A stretch of DNA of 64,000 nt from Poa pratensis (taxonomy: Eukaryota > Streptophyta > Magnoliopsida > Poales > Poaceae), in contig CAMZMU010000034.1 of assembly GCA_947311845.1 (NCBI GenBank), positions 90,276,723 through 90,340,722 of the forward strand, written 5' to 3'. Within the stretch, counting starts at the first letter, position 1, and each line of letters begins with the position of its first letter. Positions 23,049 to 34,807 of this stretch are shown piece by piece. Made by a program: the position numbers and the translations under genes. The notes under the pieces were generated by a model, which worked only from the letters and a program-made list of their open reading frames with translations, did no database searches and was not told the origin of the DNA.

Positions 23049-24306
23049 GCTTTGGCGCTGCCGGGAGAATAACTAATAATTATGCGCTCCAAGAAGTTTA
23101 GGGGAGCAAGCAAGGTGGTGGTGGTACTGGTACTAGTATACTAGAGGGAGAAGCTACAGCTAGCTCGCTCCGTGCGTGAGAAGCTGACCAGGACACGGCC
23201 GGACGGAGGAGAGAACAATGGCCGGGAAGAGCTATTAACTCGCACCGATCTGATTATGCTCTCCCCTGTTGCCGCTGTCGCGTCACCTCACCGGAGCAGG
23301 AGGGAGCGGAGGCGGAAGCGGGGGAGCCGGGAGAAAGATGACGATGACGACGGCTGTCGCATTCGGCGGAGGGGAACAAGACGATGCTTGCGCAGCACGA
23401 ACTCGGTCGAGGTGGTGGATGTGTACAGTGAGAGGGGAGGTGGTAGAGCCGTAGAGGAGGAAGGAGGAGGAGGAGATCCAGGACCGCAAGGAAACGGCTT
23501 TGCTAGATCAAAAACCCCAACCGGAGCCCCACTTGATGTGCACTGGATCGATTATATGTATGTATGCAGCAACATATATGGCACTGTCGACCCGGACACA
23601 TTGGGCAACAGGCTAATTATCAACAATCCATCACAAGGAGCGATGCGCCCGTGCAGATGAATTATTGGAGCTTGCCAGGCATTAAGCAAATATTTAGGAT
23701 TGCAGAAAAATTTGGTAATGAATTGTTACTTTTGGTAGAGGAACAAAGCTATTATCTCCGCTTCGGGGTGTACCTTTGAGATAGTAACACACGTGCGTTT
23801 AGCGCTCGTTTGGATGACAGTCTCATAATTAAGAGGATTTATGAAGCATGTGTTGTACCATTTGGTGACATATAACGCATGAGCACATCAAACATGATTA
23901 ATTAGGGATAGCATGATTAGGGTATATTTAGCAAGATACATTTAGCGTTGTAGATGTTGCTACTTTTTTTATAAGGTTGGTCAAACTTAAAAATATTTGA
24001 CTTAAGACAAAGCTAAAATTAAACTTAATCCCCGAGGGAGGGAGTACTCTCTGTGTTCTTTCTTATAAGGTACATTAGTTTTTCAAAAAATCAAACGTGT
24101 CTATCTTTGACCATGTTTGTTACAAAAATTGCATTTACATTACCAAATCACTATCATTAGATTCGTTATAAATTTTTTATGTTTTATTTTTCTATTATTC
24201 CAGATGTGGAAAGTTTTTTCTATAACATGGTCAAATATACTCAAGTTTGAATTTTAAAAAAATAGTAATGACCAAAAAAAGTTGTGTATAGCTAGCTTGC
24301 TAATTA
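23049..24306. other. NAC upstream region with MITE remnants
   Basis: 23160-23530 is GC- and purine-rich and gives overlapping ORFs on both strands (162 codons plus, 68 codons minus) that are low-complexity Arg/Gly/Glu or Pro/Ser, so I do not call a gene. A Stowaway right end (GAGGGAGGGAG then TA) lies at 24034-24046. Diverged Mariner-type sequence continues to about 24280. Confidence 0.4.
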
Positions 24307-24387
24307 CTACCTTTGTCCACAAATATAAGATGTTTTGGCAGGCTCTTTTAGCCCAGCAAAACGTTTTATATTTGGCGACATAGGTAG
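24307..24387. mobile_element. Short 81-bp Stowaway-like MITE
   Basis: CTACCTTTGTCCACAAATAT at the left mirrors ATATTTGGCGACATAGGTAG at the right. TA flanks both ends (24305-24306 and 24388-24389). Confidence 0.75.
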
Positions 24388-24498
24388 TAATCGTTAAGTG
24401 GCCATGAATACATGTGTAACAACGGCCCACCAAAACGTTTGTTTTTTAGTACAGAGGTACTAATCGTAAAAACTAGGGCCATGAATACATGTGTAACT
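24349..24498. repeat. Imperfect tandem duplication of MITE right half plus flank
   Basis: AGCCCAGCAAAACG through the MITE end and CCATGAATACATGTGTAAC (about 24349-24421) is followed by a diverged copy, GGCCCACCAAAACG to CCATGAATACATGTGTAAC (about 24424-24498). Confidence 0.65.
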
Positions 24499-24529
24499 GG
24501 CGAGCACCGCGCGTCATGAATTTCTACTA

Positions 24530-24652
24530 CTCCCTCCGTCCCAAAATAATTGTCTTAGATTTGTCAAAAAGTAGATATATCTAGACATGAAACAAGTATA
24601 GATAAATTCACTTTTGTACAACTTTGAGACACTTATTTTAGGATGGAGGGAG
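24530..24652. mobile_element. Stowaway MITE, 123 bp
   Basis: From CTCCCTCCGTCCCAAAATAA to TTTTAGGATGGAGGGAG, with TA on both sides. Confidence 0.9.
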
Positions 24653-26497
24653 TATTTTCGTATGTCCTATAACTTTATAGTATTATTGTTCTTTTCTCCT
24701 GGTAGGAAAGAAAGTGGGCTAGAGCTCGAGAGAGAGAGCAATGATCGCCCAGCTCGTGAAGGCCAAACCGAAGTCTTCTTAGAAGCAAAATGACATATCT
24801 TCCAAAACAACGCTTTTAAATATAAGGTGTCTCCTAGTGCATTTTCTCTTAACACGCTATATACTGGGATATATAAAAATTTAAGAGACAAAATACTCCA
24901 ATGCATGGTCTCTTAAGTGTTGTATCTATGCGGGGTTGCATTAAATTGATTTAAGTGCCTTAGTTGCACATGTTTGGGGTAGTATATTTTGGCCTATGAA
25001 CTCAAGTAAGAGTCATATGTATGTTGGATAATATAGAACATTGCTCTTTTCCCATTACCTGCAGTGCAATCTCAGCAATTTGATGTAGATATAGCATTCA
25101 CTGGTAGTATAGTAATGAATTAACTAATTAAGAATCCATAAGATCATGTCAGTAGCTAGGGTTTGAGACTTAATGGGGGATTAATTATGGATAATGCGAT
25201 TAACTTACTTAAAGCAAGGTACACTCTATTTATATAGCCAGCTAGTACATATGTCCCACTTGTTTTAATGCTGAGTAAAAGAAAGATGGTACGATTTGGT
25301 CTTAATAAACTCCTGTCCCACTTTATAGTACTGTAGATTCTTTATTTCTTTCGCTACTATAGGAGAGAAAGGGGGCTAGAGCTCGAGAGAGTGAGAGGGT
25401 ATATAAGTATGCACGTACGTAGGTGGATGCCCGGGCTAAGGAACTGCGATGTCAGCAATAATATCATCGTTTCAGCTAAGCATCTTGTCGATCGATCATT
25501 ACCTTTTGCTCTATGCAATGAAGCGGATAACGATGTGACGACGGCAAAGACGGTGGACCGCTAGCTAGGAAGTGCCGACGTGTACTTGCTAGGTCACCAT
25601 GATCAGATTCTCTCCGGGAGAGAGAGAGAGATGGGGGATCGACTGTCCGTGTAACGTACGTTGATTAAGGATCATGCAGGTTCCCAGTTCTAGCACAGTG
25701 TGTAGGGCACGCCACGGAATAAAAGGTGTACGTGTGGATCAGTAATCACTGCATTTATCATACTTAAGGTGCGGAATATGCATATGGCTGTTTGAACATT
25801 CTCATCATATTTTCCCTCCGTTTCTAAATGTTTTATTTTTGTTAAGCTTGCTTAGATTCGCATGTATCCAGACACGTTTTATTGTGTATGTCAAGTCATT
25901 TCACTCTGTATGTAGTACACACTGAAATATGTAAAACATCTTATATATATTTAGGAACGAAGAGAGTACCCTTTTTTTGTTGAGAAAAAAGTAACATGTC
26001 TAGCTTCCACTAATTAATTCACAGCAGGTCGTGACGTCCATTCCCGTGTGTAAGTAGTGCTGGTAAAAATCCATGTCCGATTTGTTGATCTTTCTCTAGG
26101 CCAGTAACGTACAATACAAATATGTCACTGCCTATTGGTAGTAGAGCTAATTTTCTTTCTAGAATAAATGAAGGCGTTAACTCTACCCCCATCTGCTTAG
26201 GAAAATGTATGGATCAAAAAATAAAGATGCGTACTGCTATGTACGCGCTCGCAAGTTGCATGTACTCGCGGGAGTACGAATAAAAAGCTAATTACACTAG
26301 AGAATTGAGTACGCAAAGGGTGACCGCGGACGGCCCAAGTAGTGCATATATACATGGACCGTACATCATGATCGATATTGTGCAAGTGCAACAGTGCAAC
26401 TACAACTACTAATTTCCTTGCAGCTAATTAATTAGTAAATTAATTTCCTTTTGCGAATAAGATGTTTAGATCGACTGATTAAACCAGCTGTACAGAC
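24653..26497. other. Intergenic DNA with one diverged Stowaway
   Basis: About 25811-25966 begins TTTCCCTCCGTTTCTAAATG and ends ATTTAGGAACGAAGAGAG, a worn Stowaway. Segments near 24690-24740 and 25350-25400 share GGGCTAGAGCTCGAGAGAG and look like a dispersed local duplication. No gene is seen. Confidence 0.5.
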
Positions 26498-26906
26498 CAA
26501 GGTTTTGGTTACCGAATGTAAATATTTTACTGAGGGTGCTCAGGATTGCACGGTTACCGGAAAATACCGAGCAATTACCGTCCGAAAGTTTTAAACAAAA
26601 TTTGGATTAAAATATTCTCAAGAAGTGTTAATAAGAAGTAAAACTCAATGTAAGCACAACCTTGGTTGTAATGCAGTGCTATGGGGCTATTGCTTTGTTG
26701 GATGTTCTCGATTCCGCTATCACTGTTCCATGTATTCGAGCACTGACAAATAAGAGATACAGACTAGTTATCTAGACGTGAGCGTTTAAATGAAAAATTT
26801 CATAAAACTCGGGATTTTTGCTCGGTATATCTGTTTACCGAGAGTTCTCGGGATTTGCCGTTACCGGACGGTAACCGGATTTACCACCCGGTTACGAAAA
26901 CATTGG
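26498..26906. mobile_element. hAT-like miniature element, 409 bp
   Basis: Imperfect inverted ends CAAGGTTTTGGTTACCG and CGGTTACGAAAACATTGG, flanked by TACAGAC on both sides (26491-26497 and 26907-26913). The interior is rich in GGTTACCGG/CCGGTAACC palindromic bits. The 7-bp duplication is near the 8 bp usual for hAT, so the superfamily is tentative. Confidence 0.65.
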
Positions 26907-26998
26907 TACAGACACCCCTAAAAAATAAAATAAAATAAAAATACATCGATGTCCACGAGGGGCTTTACTCATCAAACCTGATGAATAGAAGAAAAAAA

Positions 26999-27769
26999 GT
27001 CGGTTTGGTGCGATTCGAATCGCCGAACGTCTCCCGACTATTTCGATCCGGTAGATTTGATCAGCCGCACACGAGTTGTCTTGCCTAGGCGGTGAACGTG
27101 ACAAGAGCAAAATTGTGTTGGCTCGATCCAACTCAAGAACGAATCTACACCTAACAGGAAATGTTGATGTCGAGCCCCTGGGCGCTGCGCTGGTACGATG
27201 TTGCAATCGTCGCCGTTGTTGATATAGATTGGAGCCGCCAAAACCGTGACTCCATCGCGCCAGATTCTCACAGACGGCGCCAATTGACGTGAGGTTACCA
27301 CGGCAATACCCATCGATGATGGTACTAGGGATTCAAGAAGACGCAATCGCGTGCGCTGGTGGTATCATCGGCTAACAAGGAGAAGGTTTTACCCAGGTTC
27401 GGCCCCCCCGGAAGGTAACACCCTACTCCTGCTTGTCTGATTTGGTATTGATGATGAAGGTTACAAGGTTACAGAGATGGCTATGGCGATGGAGATTCGA
27501 TCTATCTCTTGGGTTCTTGCCTTGTGGCTATCTCTTGTTGTCTCTGGTCTGTTGTGTCATCTCCCTCAAAGGGTGCCCCTACCTGGCTTTATATAGGTAG
27601 CCAGGCATGATTTATATGAGTTCTAGTCGACTACGTATTGGAGTCATCGTCTTGTGCTACAAGAGATAGCCCACAACTTCTTGGTCTTGGATGGGTCACC
27701 AGTCGGGCTTTTAGTTGGACCGCACCAGGTATACCAATGGTGGGGTACCCGATGGGTATACCCACGTCA
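26999..27769 (-). mobile_element. Ty3/gypsy fragment: one LTR plus leader
   Basis: 27285-27769 is a 485-bp LTR with ends TGACGTG and CACGTCA. On the minus strand it has CTATATAAAGCC as a TATA box (27587-27597) and is followed by TTGGCGCCGTCTGTGAGAAT, a classic primer site and leader start. The interior down to about 27000 includes a 102-codon minus ORF (27038-27346) that overlaps the LTR edge and resembles a gag leader only loosely. The rest of the element is deleted. Confidence 0.75.
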
Positions 27770-28629
27770 TTAGTACAGACAACCTTGAAAATAAAATAAA
27801 AATACATTGATGTCCCCGATGGGTTGTACTCATCAAACCTGATGAATAGAAAAACAAATCAGGCTATAGCTTATTGATTTCCATTGCGTAACAACATATC
27901 CAAAGGGCGATAGGAACCAGATTTAAAATACAATTACAGTTTTTTAATTATACATACATAGTACCATTATAGCCAAAACACTTTACCAAAAATATTAATC
28001 GATCCAATAGGCAAAAGTTGGTGCATATACAAATGTAAGTTGTGGAAACATAAACTCATACCGTTCGACAATACTAGCACAAGCATATAGTGCTAACACT
28101 CATATAATGAACAAGAAGTCATACTAGAACTACAATATGATGCTAACACACACGATGTAATCCCGAATAACCCGATATGTAACACATTGAAGAAAAAAAT
28201 TGACAACAGTATGTCTCCATGGGGAAGGAGAAGAGGAGGACATGAGTGGGAAGATAGAGGAGATGCGAGGTTGGGAAGGGTCGTATCATCGTCGTGAAGC
28301 ATGTTGGCCCTATGTTGAAGACAAGGCGAAGTAGCAGGCGGATTAGCTCCTTTGGTACGGGCGTAGAGCGACGGTCCGCTGGGAGTAGCGTCGCCAGCTG
28401 CGCGGCAGCTGGGCTAGGGTGGTGAGCTGCGTGACAGCTAGGCTAGGACGACGGCACGGAGACCTGGGTGTTAGTGGCGGCAGGAATTGAGGTCGGCTTG
28501 GGGTCGAGAGCAGGGTCGCATCGGACTGGTGTCGTGGCTCAGGATCTCGTGGACGAGGGACTAGTATTACGCTTACGCAAGGGATTATTTTACTTGGGTT
28601 TGGATTAGATAGAATATTTGTTTTTATTA

Positions 28630-28753
28630 CTTCCTCCGTTCATAAAAGGATGTCTCAACTAATTTCAAATTTGGATTTATCTATACACTAAACTATGTCT
28701 AGATACATCCAAATTTGGAGTTGGTTGAGACATTCTTTTGTGAACAGAGGGAG
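28630..28753. mobile_element. Stowaway MITE in copy 1
   Basis: CTTCCTCCGTTCATAAAAGG to TTTTGTGAACAGAGGGAG with TA flanks. It is absent from the corresponding place in copy 2 (near 29965), so it inserted after the duplication or was lost from copy 2. Confidence 0.88.
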
Positions 28754-28969
28754 TATATTTTATATATCTAGCTCGGGCAATTTGAGCAATTCGGGAATCG
28801 GGAGTTCAAACCCAAATTTGCAGATTTTGTTTTGTTTTTGGAACTGTTTAGATTATTCGGTTTGGATTATATGGGTATGTGTGTGTTTCTCATGTTCGGT
28901 CTTCGGTATCGGGTTTTACTCAGCAAACCTGATGAATAGAAAAAAATTAACCTATAGCTTATTGATTTC

Positions 28970-29211
28970 GGGCGTGTTTGGTTTGGTGCCCCAAGTAGCC
29001 CTGCCAAAATATTGGCTGCCTATCAAAGTTTGGTCACTGTTTGGTCTGTAGCCAAAATTTTGGCTGCCAATGGTTGTGAGCCCTTCCCTCTCACAGATTC
29101 TTGCCAAAAAGTTGGCCAAACGTGGGCGGAGGATTTCCTGGCCAAAAAATTGGCAAGCCAACTCTTGCCAATAATTGGTAGGGCAAATGTGGGCACCAAC
29201 CAAACACACCC
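28970..29211. mobile_element. 242-bp MITE in copy 2 (GGGCGTGTTTGG ends)
   Basis: Ends GGGCGTGTTTGGTTTGGTGC and its complement-like CACCAACCAAACACACCC. TTC flanks both sides, and copy 1 retains the empty site (GATTTCCATTGCG). The 3-bp duplication suits a Harbinger/Tourist type. The interior is rich in TTGGC/GCCAA repeats. Confidence 0.85.
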
Positions 29212-30159
29212 TTCCATTGCGTAACAACATATATCCAAAAGGCGATAGGAACCAGATTTAGAATACAATTACATATTTACAATAATACATAGTACCATTA
29301 TAGTCAATACACTTTACATAATATATTAATCAATGCAAGACGCAAAAGTTTGGTACACATACGAATGCAAGTTTTGGAAATATAAACTCGTAGCATTCGA
29401 CAATACTAGCACAAGCACATGATGCTAACACTCACATGATGAACAAGGAGTCATTCTAAAACTACAATATTATGCTAACACTCACACAATGTAATACTGA
29501 TTCCCCGATATGCAACACATTCAAAAAAGCTGACAACAATACGTCTCGATGGGATGGAGAAAAGAGGAGGGGAGTGGGAAGATAGAGTAGCTGGGAGGCT
29601 GGAGAGGGCCGTATCATCGTCGGGATGCATGTTGGTCTTGTGTTGAAGACAAGGCGATAAACGAATGGCTGGTAGCAGGCGACATAGCTGCTTCGGTACG
29701 GGCGGAGGGCGACGATCCGCTGGGAGTTGCGTCGCCAGTTGCGCGGTGGCTAGGCTAAGGGTTGCGAGCAGCGTGACAACTAGGCTAGGGCGATGGCGCG
29801 GAAATATGGGTGGCACTGGCAGCAGCAATTGAGGTCGGCTTGGGGTCCAGCGCATGGCCGCATCGGACCGGTGTCGTGGCTCAGGATCTCGTGGATGGGG
29901 GACTAGTGTTATGCTTATGAAAACAAAGGGATTGGTTTAGTTGGGTTAGGACTAGATAGAAAGGGGGATTTTCTACTAGGTTTTATATCTAGCTCAGGCT
30001 ATTCGAGCAATTTGGGAATCGGGTGTTCAAACCCAAATTTGCACATTTTGTTTTGTTTTTGGAACTGTTTAGATTATTCAGTTCGAATTATACGGGTATG
30101 TGTTTCTCATGTTCGGTCTCCTGTATCGGCTTTTGTGTCCAGCCTGATCACAAAGCAAA

Positions 30160-30680
30160 CGAATTAATAGAGAAATTAATGTGACGCGATCTTCCTGGAT
30201 TAAAAAACGTGGGAGTTAATCGTGGGGAATAATTAGCTAATATATATACTCCTCCGTCCAATAATAACTATCTCAACTTTGTCAAAAAGTGGATGTATCC
30301 ATACATGTTTAATGTCTAGATACATCCACTTTGTGGCAAACTTGAGACAATTATTATTGGACGGAGGGAGTAGCATTGATTGATTGATCGATCCATGGAT
30401 AGCAAGGGGACACAAGTGTGTTTTCCGTGACGATATGTGTGTTGCCCATGTAAGTAAGGTGTCCGATCCCAATCAGCAGAGACGGCGACGCCATACGCCA
30501 TCTCTGCGCGCCATCGATCGAGAACTCGCTCCCGAGGAAGGCTGCGAGCGCAAGCTAGCTACCTACCTAGCTCTAGTTAATTAACGGCCGGGAGCTGTGT
30601 CTCTTCGATCCTTTCCTTCATGCTTTGGATCCATCAATCTAATCAGCTTAGATGTCGCAGATCGAAAAGATTAAGCATGA
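30160..30680 (+). repeat. Segment homologous to the reverse complement of 39720-40110
   Basis: Shared stretches in the same order include AAAAACGT..GGAGTTAATC, ATTGATTGATTGAT, GTGTGTTGCCCATGTAAG and CATCCCAATCA-like sequence. The 66-codon ORF at 30384-30584 contains MCVAHVS; the partner ORF at 40014-39757 (minus) contains MCVAHVS and VSHPNQ. A Stowaway at 30249-30370 interrupts only this copy. GCCCATGTAAGTAAGG looks like a splice donor. Function unknown; it may be a conserved first exon or promoter. Confidence 0.55.
30249..30370. mobile_element. Stowaway MITE, 122 bp
   Basis: CTCCTCCGTCCAATAATAAC to TTATTGGACGGAGGGAG with TA on both sides. Confidence 0.9.
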
Positions 30681-33269
30681 ACACGTGATTAAGGATATGA
30701 TTGATCAGTGAACTTTAAACCTTTTCTTCTCTTGCTTTTGGTATGGGATAAAGGTCCAGAAAAGGCAGGGGGGAAGTAAGTACTCTGATTAGTTAGTTCA
30801 TCAAGTTATGAAAATAGATATGGTGCACCCATGGACCCTAATACTACAGTGATTTGCAGAGCAAGGGTCTGATAATTCTAAAAATGATTTCCTATGGGGA
30901 GGAGGTCCACGATAATTTTGATAGAAGAGGGTGCAACTTCACCGAAATTGCAAGCATAAGGACTTAAAATCGATTAGGTCGAAAGGCATCAGCTCTTCCT
31001 TAATATTGAACATAATGCACAAGATGTTTCATAAAGAACCGTATGTTTTATCAAAAAGAATCCAGGGTACATTATCCCAAAATGTTCCATCTTCCAAAAA
31101 CTTGGATCATTTCAAAACAAAAAAGCTCTGGAAGACATTAATGATAAGCTAGAAAAATATATACAAAGAAACAAAAATAAAATTCATACTATGATACAGC
31201 AATACAAATCACATTTTATATTATTTTGTAAAAAATAAATGGCATTTAAGTAATAAAACTATTCCTATTTCATGTAGTACGTGATCCATTGTCACCTCCT
31301 TTGACAAACAATTATCAATGAGACAAATCATACTTCATATAGAAAGGTAAATCTCCACACCGTTGAACTTCCCAAAACATAATATTCTTTCCATATCCCA
31401 CCTTCTTCGAACAAAAAACTATTAAACTACATTTTGTAGTGATAAAAAAGAGAGGTGAAATACTATGTCGAATGAATTCGGTAAAGCAAGAGCTGAATTT
31501 GTTTCGTAGTAACCTCCCAAGTGAACTTGAGACTGAAGAATTTTTACCTGTCAATCAATACACATGCATGTCCTTCTTAGAAGAATTTTTAAAATCCCTA
31601 AACATGAAGTTGGCGGAGTTTTCAGTGCAACTTGGCTTCCACGAGATACTGTCCAATATAACATCTATTGTTCCTAAGAATATATGTATTGTGTTAGTAC
31701 CTAAAATATACTTTCGTATTGTATGCACTTGGTATCGTAAATATCGATATTTTTTATTTGATTGGTCAAACTTTACAAAGTTTCATTGTTAGCAAAGCTA
31801 ATATGCCAGGCAATTTGGAATGGACGGAGTACTTGTGGAGAATATAAACAGAACATATAGAGTGTACATTGGTCAAAAATAGATTGGTACACCTGGGTAC
31901 CATCGCACGCTATAATGTACAAATAATTTAGTGATTTCAAAAATGTCAAAAAAGTTTGAAACTGTTTTGAAATCAAACGTGATCAAGTATTGTACTCGTA
32001 TAAAAAGTTTGACTAATGAATTAATTTCATTGTATCCCAAGTTTAAGATTTTTTTTAAAATACGCTATATACATGTACTATTCATGCTATATTGTGTCAT
32101 AAATATGTTTTTTCGCCCTAGTATCAATGGGAACCATTATTTGGCCAAACTTTTTAAACGAGTATGATAATTGACCATGTATGATTCCCAAAATATTTAG
32201 ATTTTTTTTGAAATTACTAAATTGCTTGGCGCGTATTGGGTGCGCTGGCACCCCAGAGTCACAAGTAGTTTGCGTCCGTATATTGGTTAAGTAAAATAAG
32301 CGCCCGTAATTAATTATTGTGCGGGCTAGTAATTGATATGCTAGCTTCTTAAATGGAAGTCACTGTCACTTAATTGGCATTCCCTTCTTAAACGGGGATC
32401 AATCATGTGCTGATCGATGCCTTTTTGTGTTTGTAATTACAGCACAGAGAGATTTCTCTTCTGTTGTTGAGATGCACGCGTGAAGAGTGACGGCTCCTCA
32501 CTCCATTCCTTCCGCACCAATCCTACGAAAGCGACGTAAACCAGAGGAGGGCACCCGAAATTCTCGCTTTTAATCTACTTTTGATTGTGGACTAGTGGCA
32601 TATGTGAAGTCTACTCCAACATTCTACGGATCTAGCATTTGACTCACACGATATGATATTCTTGTACTTCTTAATTAAGTTGGGGTTAATTAGCGCTAAT
32701 CCAAAGTTCGTACGCATGCATGCAGGAGCTATCTCCTTAACGTATGCAGGTAAAACTTGTCAACAATGTGCATTATTATATGCTACGCGACATAATAAAC
32801 TCCACATCCATGTACATTATTCAACATAGCACTCCTGCAGAGCAAGTTAAACTTATTTCTATTTTGTGAGGCAAATGAAGTAGCTGCAGTCCTATGTATG
32901 ATGGCTCGAATCCAATAATGCTGTGGACTTATGCAGTCCACGTACAGTAGCAGCAGTGTGGAGCTAATCAGTTAAGCTAGCTAGGTGCACTAGTGCAGCT
33001 AGCGTCGATAAGCACGATCTGTCTGCTCATCTTGTCTGTCTACTGAAATTGCTGCAAGTACGGTGCACAAGCAGGGCTCTCCTCCCGGCCTCTACGGAAC
33101 AAAACCTCGCAAATCTTGGTCCCTGGCCGTTTTCATACCAGGACCAGCACGCCATTTTTATGGAATGTGCTATGTCCCCCGCTACATTCAGATACTAGCT
33201 TGTTGTGTCGTTCTCAACACAGTCTAAGACATGTGCCAATGCACATTCTTTCCTATGAGTTATATATAA
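30681..33269. other. Intergenic, with transposon fragments
   Basis: 31817-31829 (TGGACGGAG then TA) is a Stowaway right end with a GGTCAAACTTTACAAAG interior. About 31888-32256 has imperfect inverted ends (CTGGGTACCATCGCAC and GTGCGCTGGCACCCCAG), which suggests a DNA transposon remnant. ORFs of 117 codons or less lack motifs. From 32300 to 33269 I see nothing recognisable. Confidence 0.4.
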
Positions 33270-33575
33270 GGGCTCATTCGATTCAAAGAAATTGCAAAGC
33301 ATTTGTGGAGAAATGAATCTTACAGCAAATTTTCCTATTTTGGTCATTTGATTTGTAGGACTGGATCCTATAGAAAAAAATTCTTATAGGAATCATTGTA
33401 CTACTTCCCATAGGAATTCTAACATTCACTCCAAACTCATTTTACAATTCTTTTGGTGGAATTAAAAAAAACTTTGATGCATGCAAAATCCTATAGGATT
33501 GGAGTGTGCATCACATTGGAATCCTATAATTTTCCTATTTCTACGATTTTCCTATCCTACGAATGAAAGAGGTCC
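33270..33575. mobile_element. Tourist-like MITE, 306 bp
   Basis: It begins GGGCTCATTCGATTCAAAGA and ends CGAATGAAAGAGGTCC, with TAA on both flanks (33267-33269 and 33576-33578). The interior has the AAAATCCTATAGGATT motifs common in this family. The second contig starts inside this element: its copy is 46844-46984. Confidence 0.8.
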
Positions 33576-34712
33576 TAATTTTAATTATTTGCATCTCATG
33601 CATACCTATGATCAGGGTAGAGATTTTTTTTGCCTATGACCACATGCTAAGAGACTGCATTGACATAGCCCTAACTAGCAATGGAGTAACGAAACACCTC
33701 GCGGACCATGCATTTTGAGAGATCGGTGTTGATGCTGATCATTAATCATCAGAAAATTAAGTAGTAGTTCCTGCACAATTTTGAAAATTACGTGTAATTC
33801 TAAGCACCGCGGATCTGAGTAACAGCTGCGGCCCAGACAGGGCAACCACGTAGTAGCAGCGATCTCGGTTTCCGCCGATCCATTCGATCGAGAACAACCA
33901 GTCGGCCGTACTTGCTGCACAATGAACACTGACTGACGGAGGAAGAAGATGGCCGGAGGCGCACGCATGCGTAGATCGCTGGGCCGGGTGACGACGGACG
34001 GAGGCCGCCGTGGCACGTAGCAGCAGCAGGCAGCCGCAATGATTGGTCCGGATTGCCGGGTTACGTCAGCATATATTCCCTCGGAGACCGCGACGCCGGC
34101 CCTTGTCGGTTTGCGCGCCACAGTTAATTGCACTGCTCATTGGTACTACTCCAGCTTCCACGCCCATTAATTTCTCTTCTTCCCTCGGCGTCGTCAAGAG
34201 ATGAGAGAGAGAGATGGCGCGCGGTGGGTAGCTTGGCAGGGTGGGAAAACGGTTGTCTGCAAGTAAGCTGCAAACGGCTCAATCGGCCGGCGGACACCGA
34301 CCCGCAGCGATCCATCGGCGACGAAGCGTACGCGGCGTGCATCTCCGGTGAACGCGACGCCGGTCTCCTAGCTCGCCGGGTCGTTCGCCGACGTGGACAA
34401 TACGCGGCAGCATCTCCTCCCGAGCGGTCGTGTCGACGGTGCCACGCGTGACGAGCCGATCGAATATAACCACGCACGCACGGCGGATATCAGGCAGCTC
34501 GCTCGGGGTAACACGACAAAACTCGCCTCCCCGATCGACGAGCCATTCATGTGCTTCGCTTTCAGGCTTTCAGCTAGACCCGCCGCCGTGCCTTGCGCCC
34601 AGTGCTGGCTCGTCGTCGCGTCTCCATCCATCCCTCTCCACCGGCTCCGGCCGGTGCCGATCGATACTGCGGGTATTGAGGAACCCATACGTCCAGACTT
34701 CACTGAATACTA
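33576..34712. other. GC-rich tract, no supported gene
   Basis: 33830-34690 is GC-rich and opens overlapping ORFs on both strands. In the second copy (47533-48199) the plus and minus ORFs reach 220 and 192 codons, while here one extra G near 34402 breaks both. Neither resembles a protein domain. The tract could be a promoter or CpG-rich region of a lost gene. Confidence 0.4.
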
Positions 34713-34807
34713 CTCTCTCCGTTCCAAATTAGATGACTTCCATTTGTGCAGTCTACATACATCCACTTTTGCACAAATGGAAGTCATCTAATTTGGAACG
34801 GAGTGAG
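34713..34807. mobile_element. Stowaway MITE, 95 bp
   Basis: CTCTCTCCGTTCCAAATTAG to CTAATTTGGAACGGAGTGAG with TA flanks; a near-perfect hairpin. The copy in the second block is 48121-48215. Confidence 0.92.

Larger units (their letters stand above)
26907..30130. repeat. Tandem unit of about 1.1 kb: one truncated copy, two full copies
   Basis: Copy 0 (about 26907-26998), copy 1 (about 27773-28905) and copy 2 (about 28905-30130) share landmarks. These include TCAAACCTGATGAATAGAA, CCATTGCGTAACAACATAT, GACAATACTAGCACAAGCA, CGTGGCTCAGGATCTCGTGG and TTTGTTTTTGGAACTGTTTA. A gypsy fragment separates copies 0 and 1. Copy 1 has a Stowaway and copy 2 a different MITE. Minus-strand ORFs (28093-28302, 29475-29855) occupy corresponding positions but have diverged and have no known domain. 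The unit may be an old duplicated gene or transposon fragment. Confidence 0.75.

Noticed and set aside
23172..23660. 162-codon plus ORF upstream of the NAC gene
   Set aside because: Low-complexity Arg/Glu/Gly content in a purine-rich tract, with an opposing ORF on the other strand and no domain.
31439..31792. 117-codon plus ORF
   Set aside because: No domain, AT-rich, and its 3' half lies in Stowaway-type sequence.
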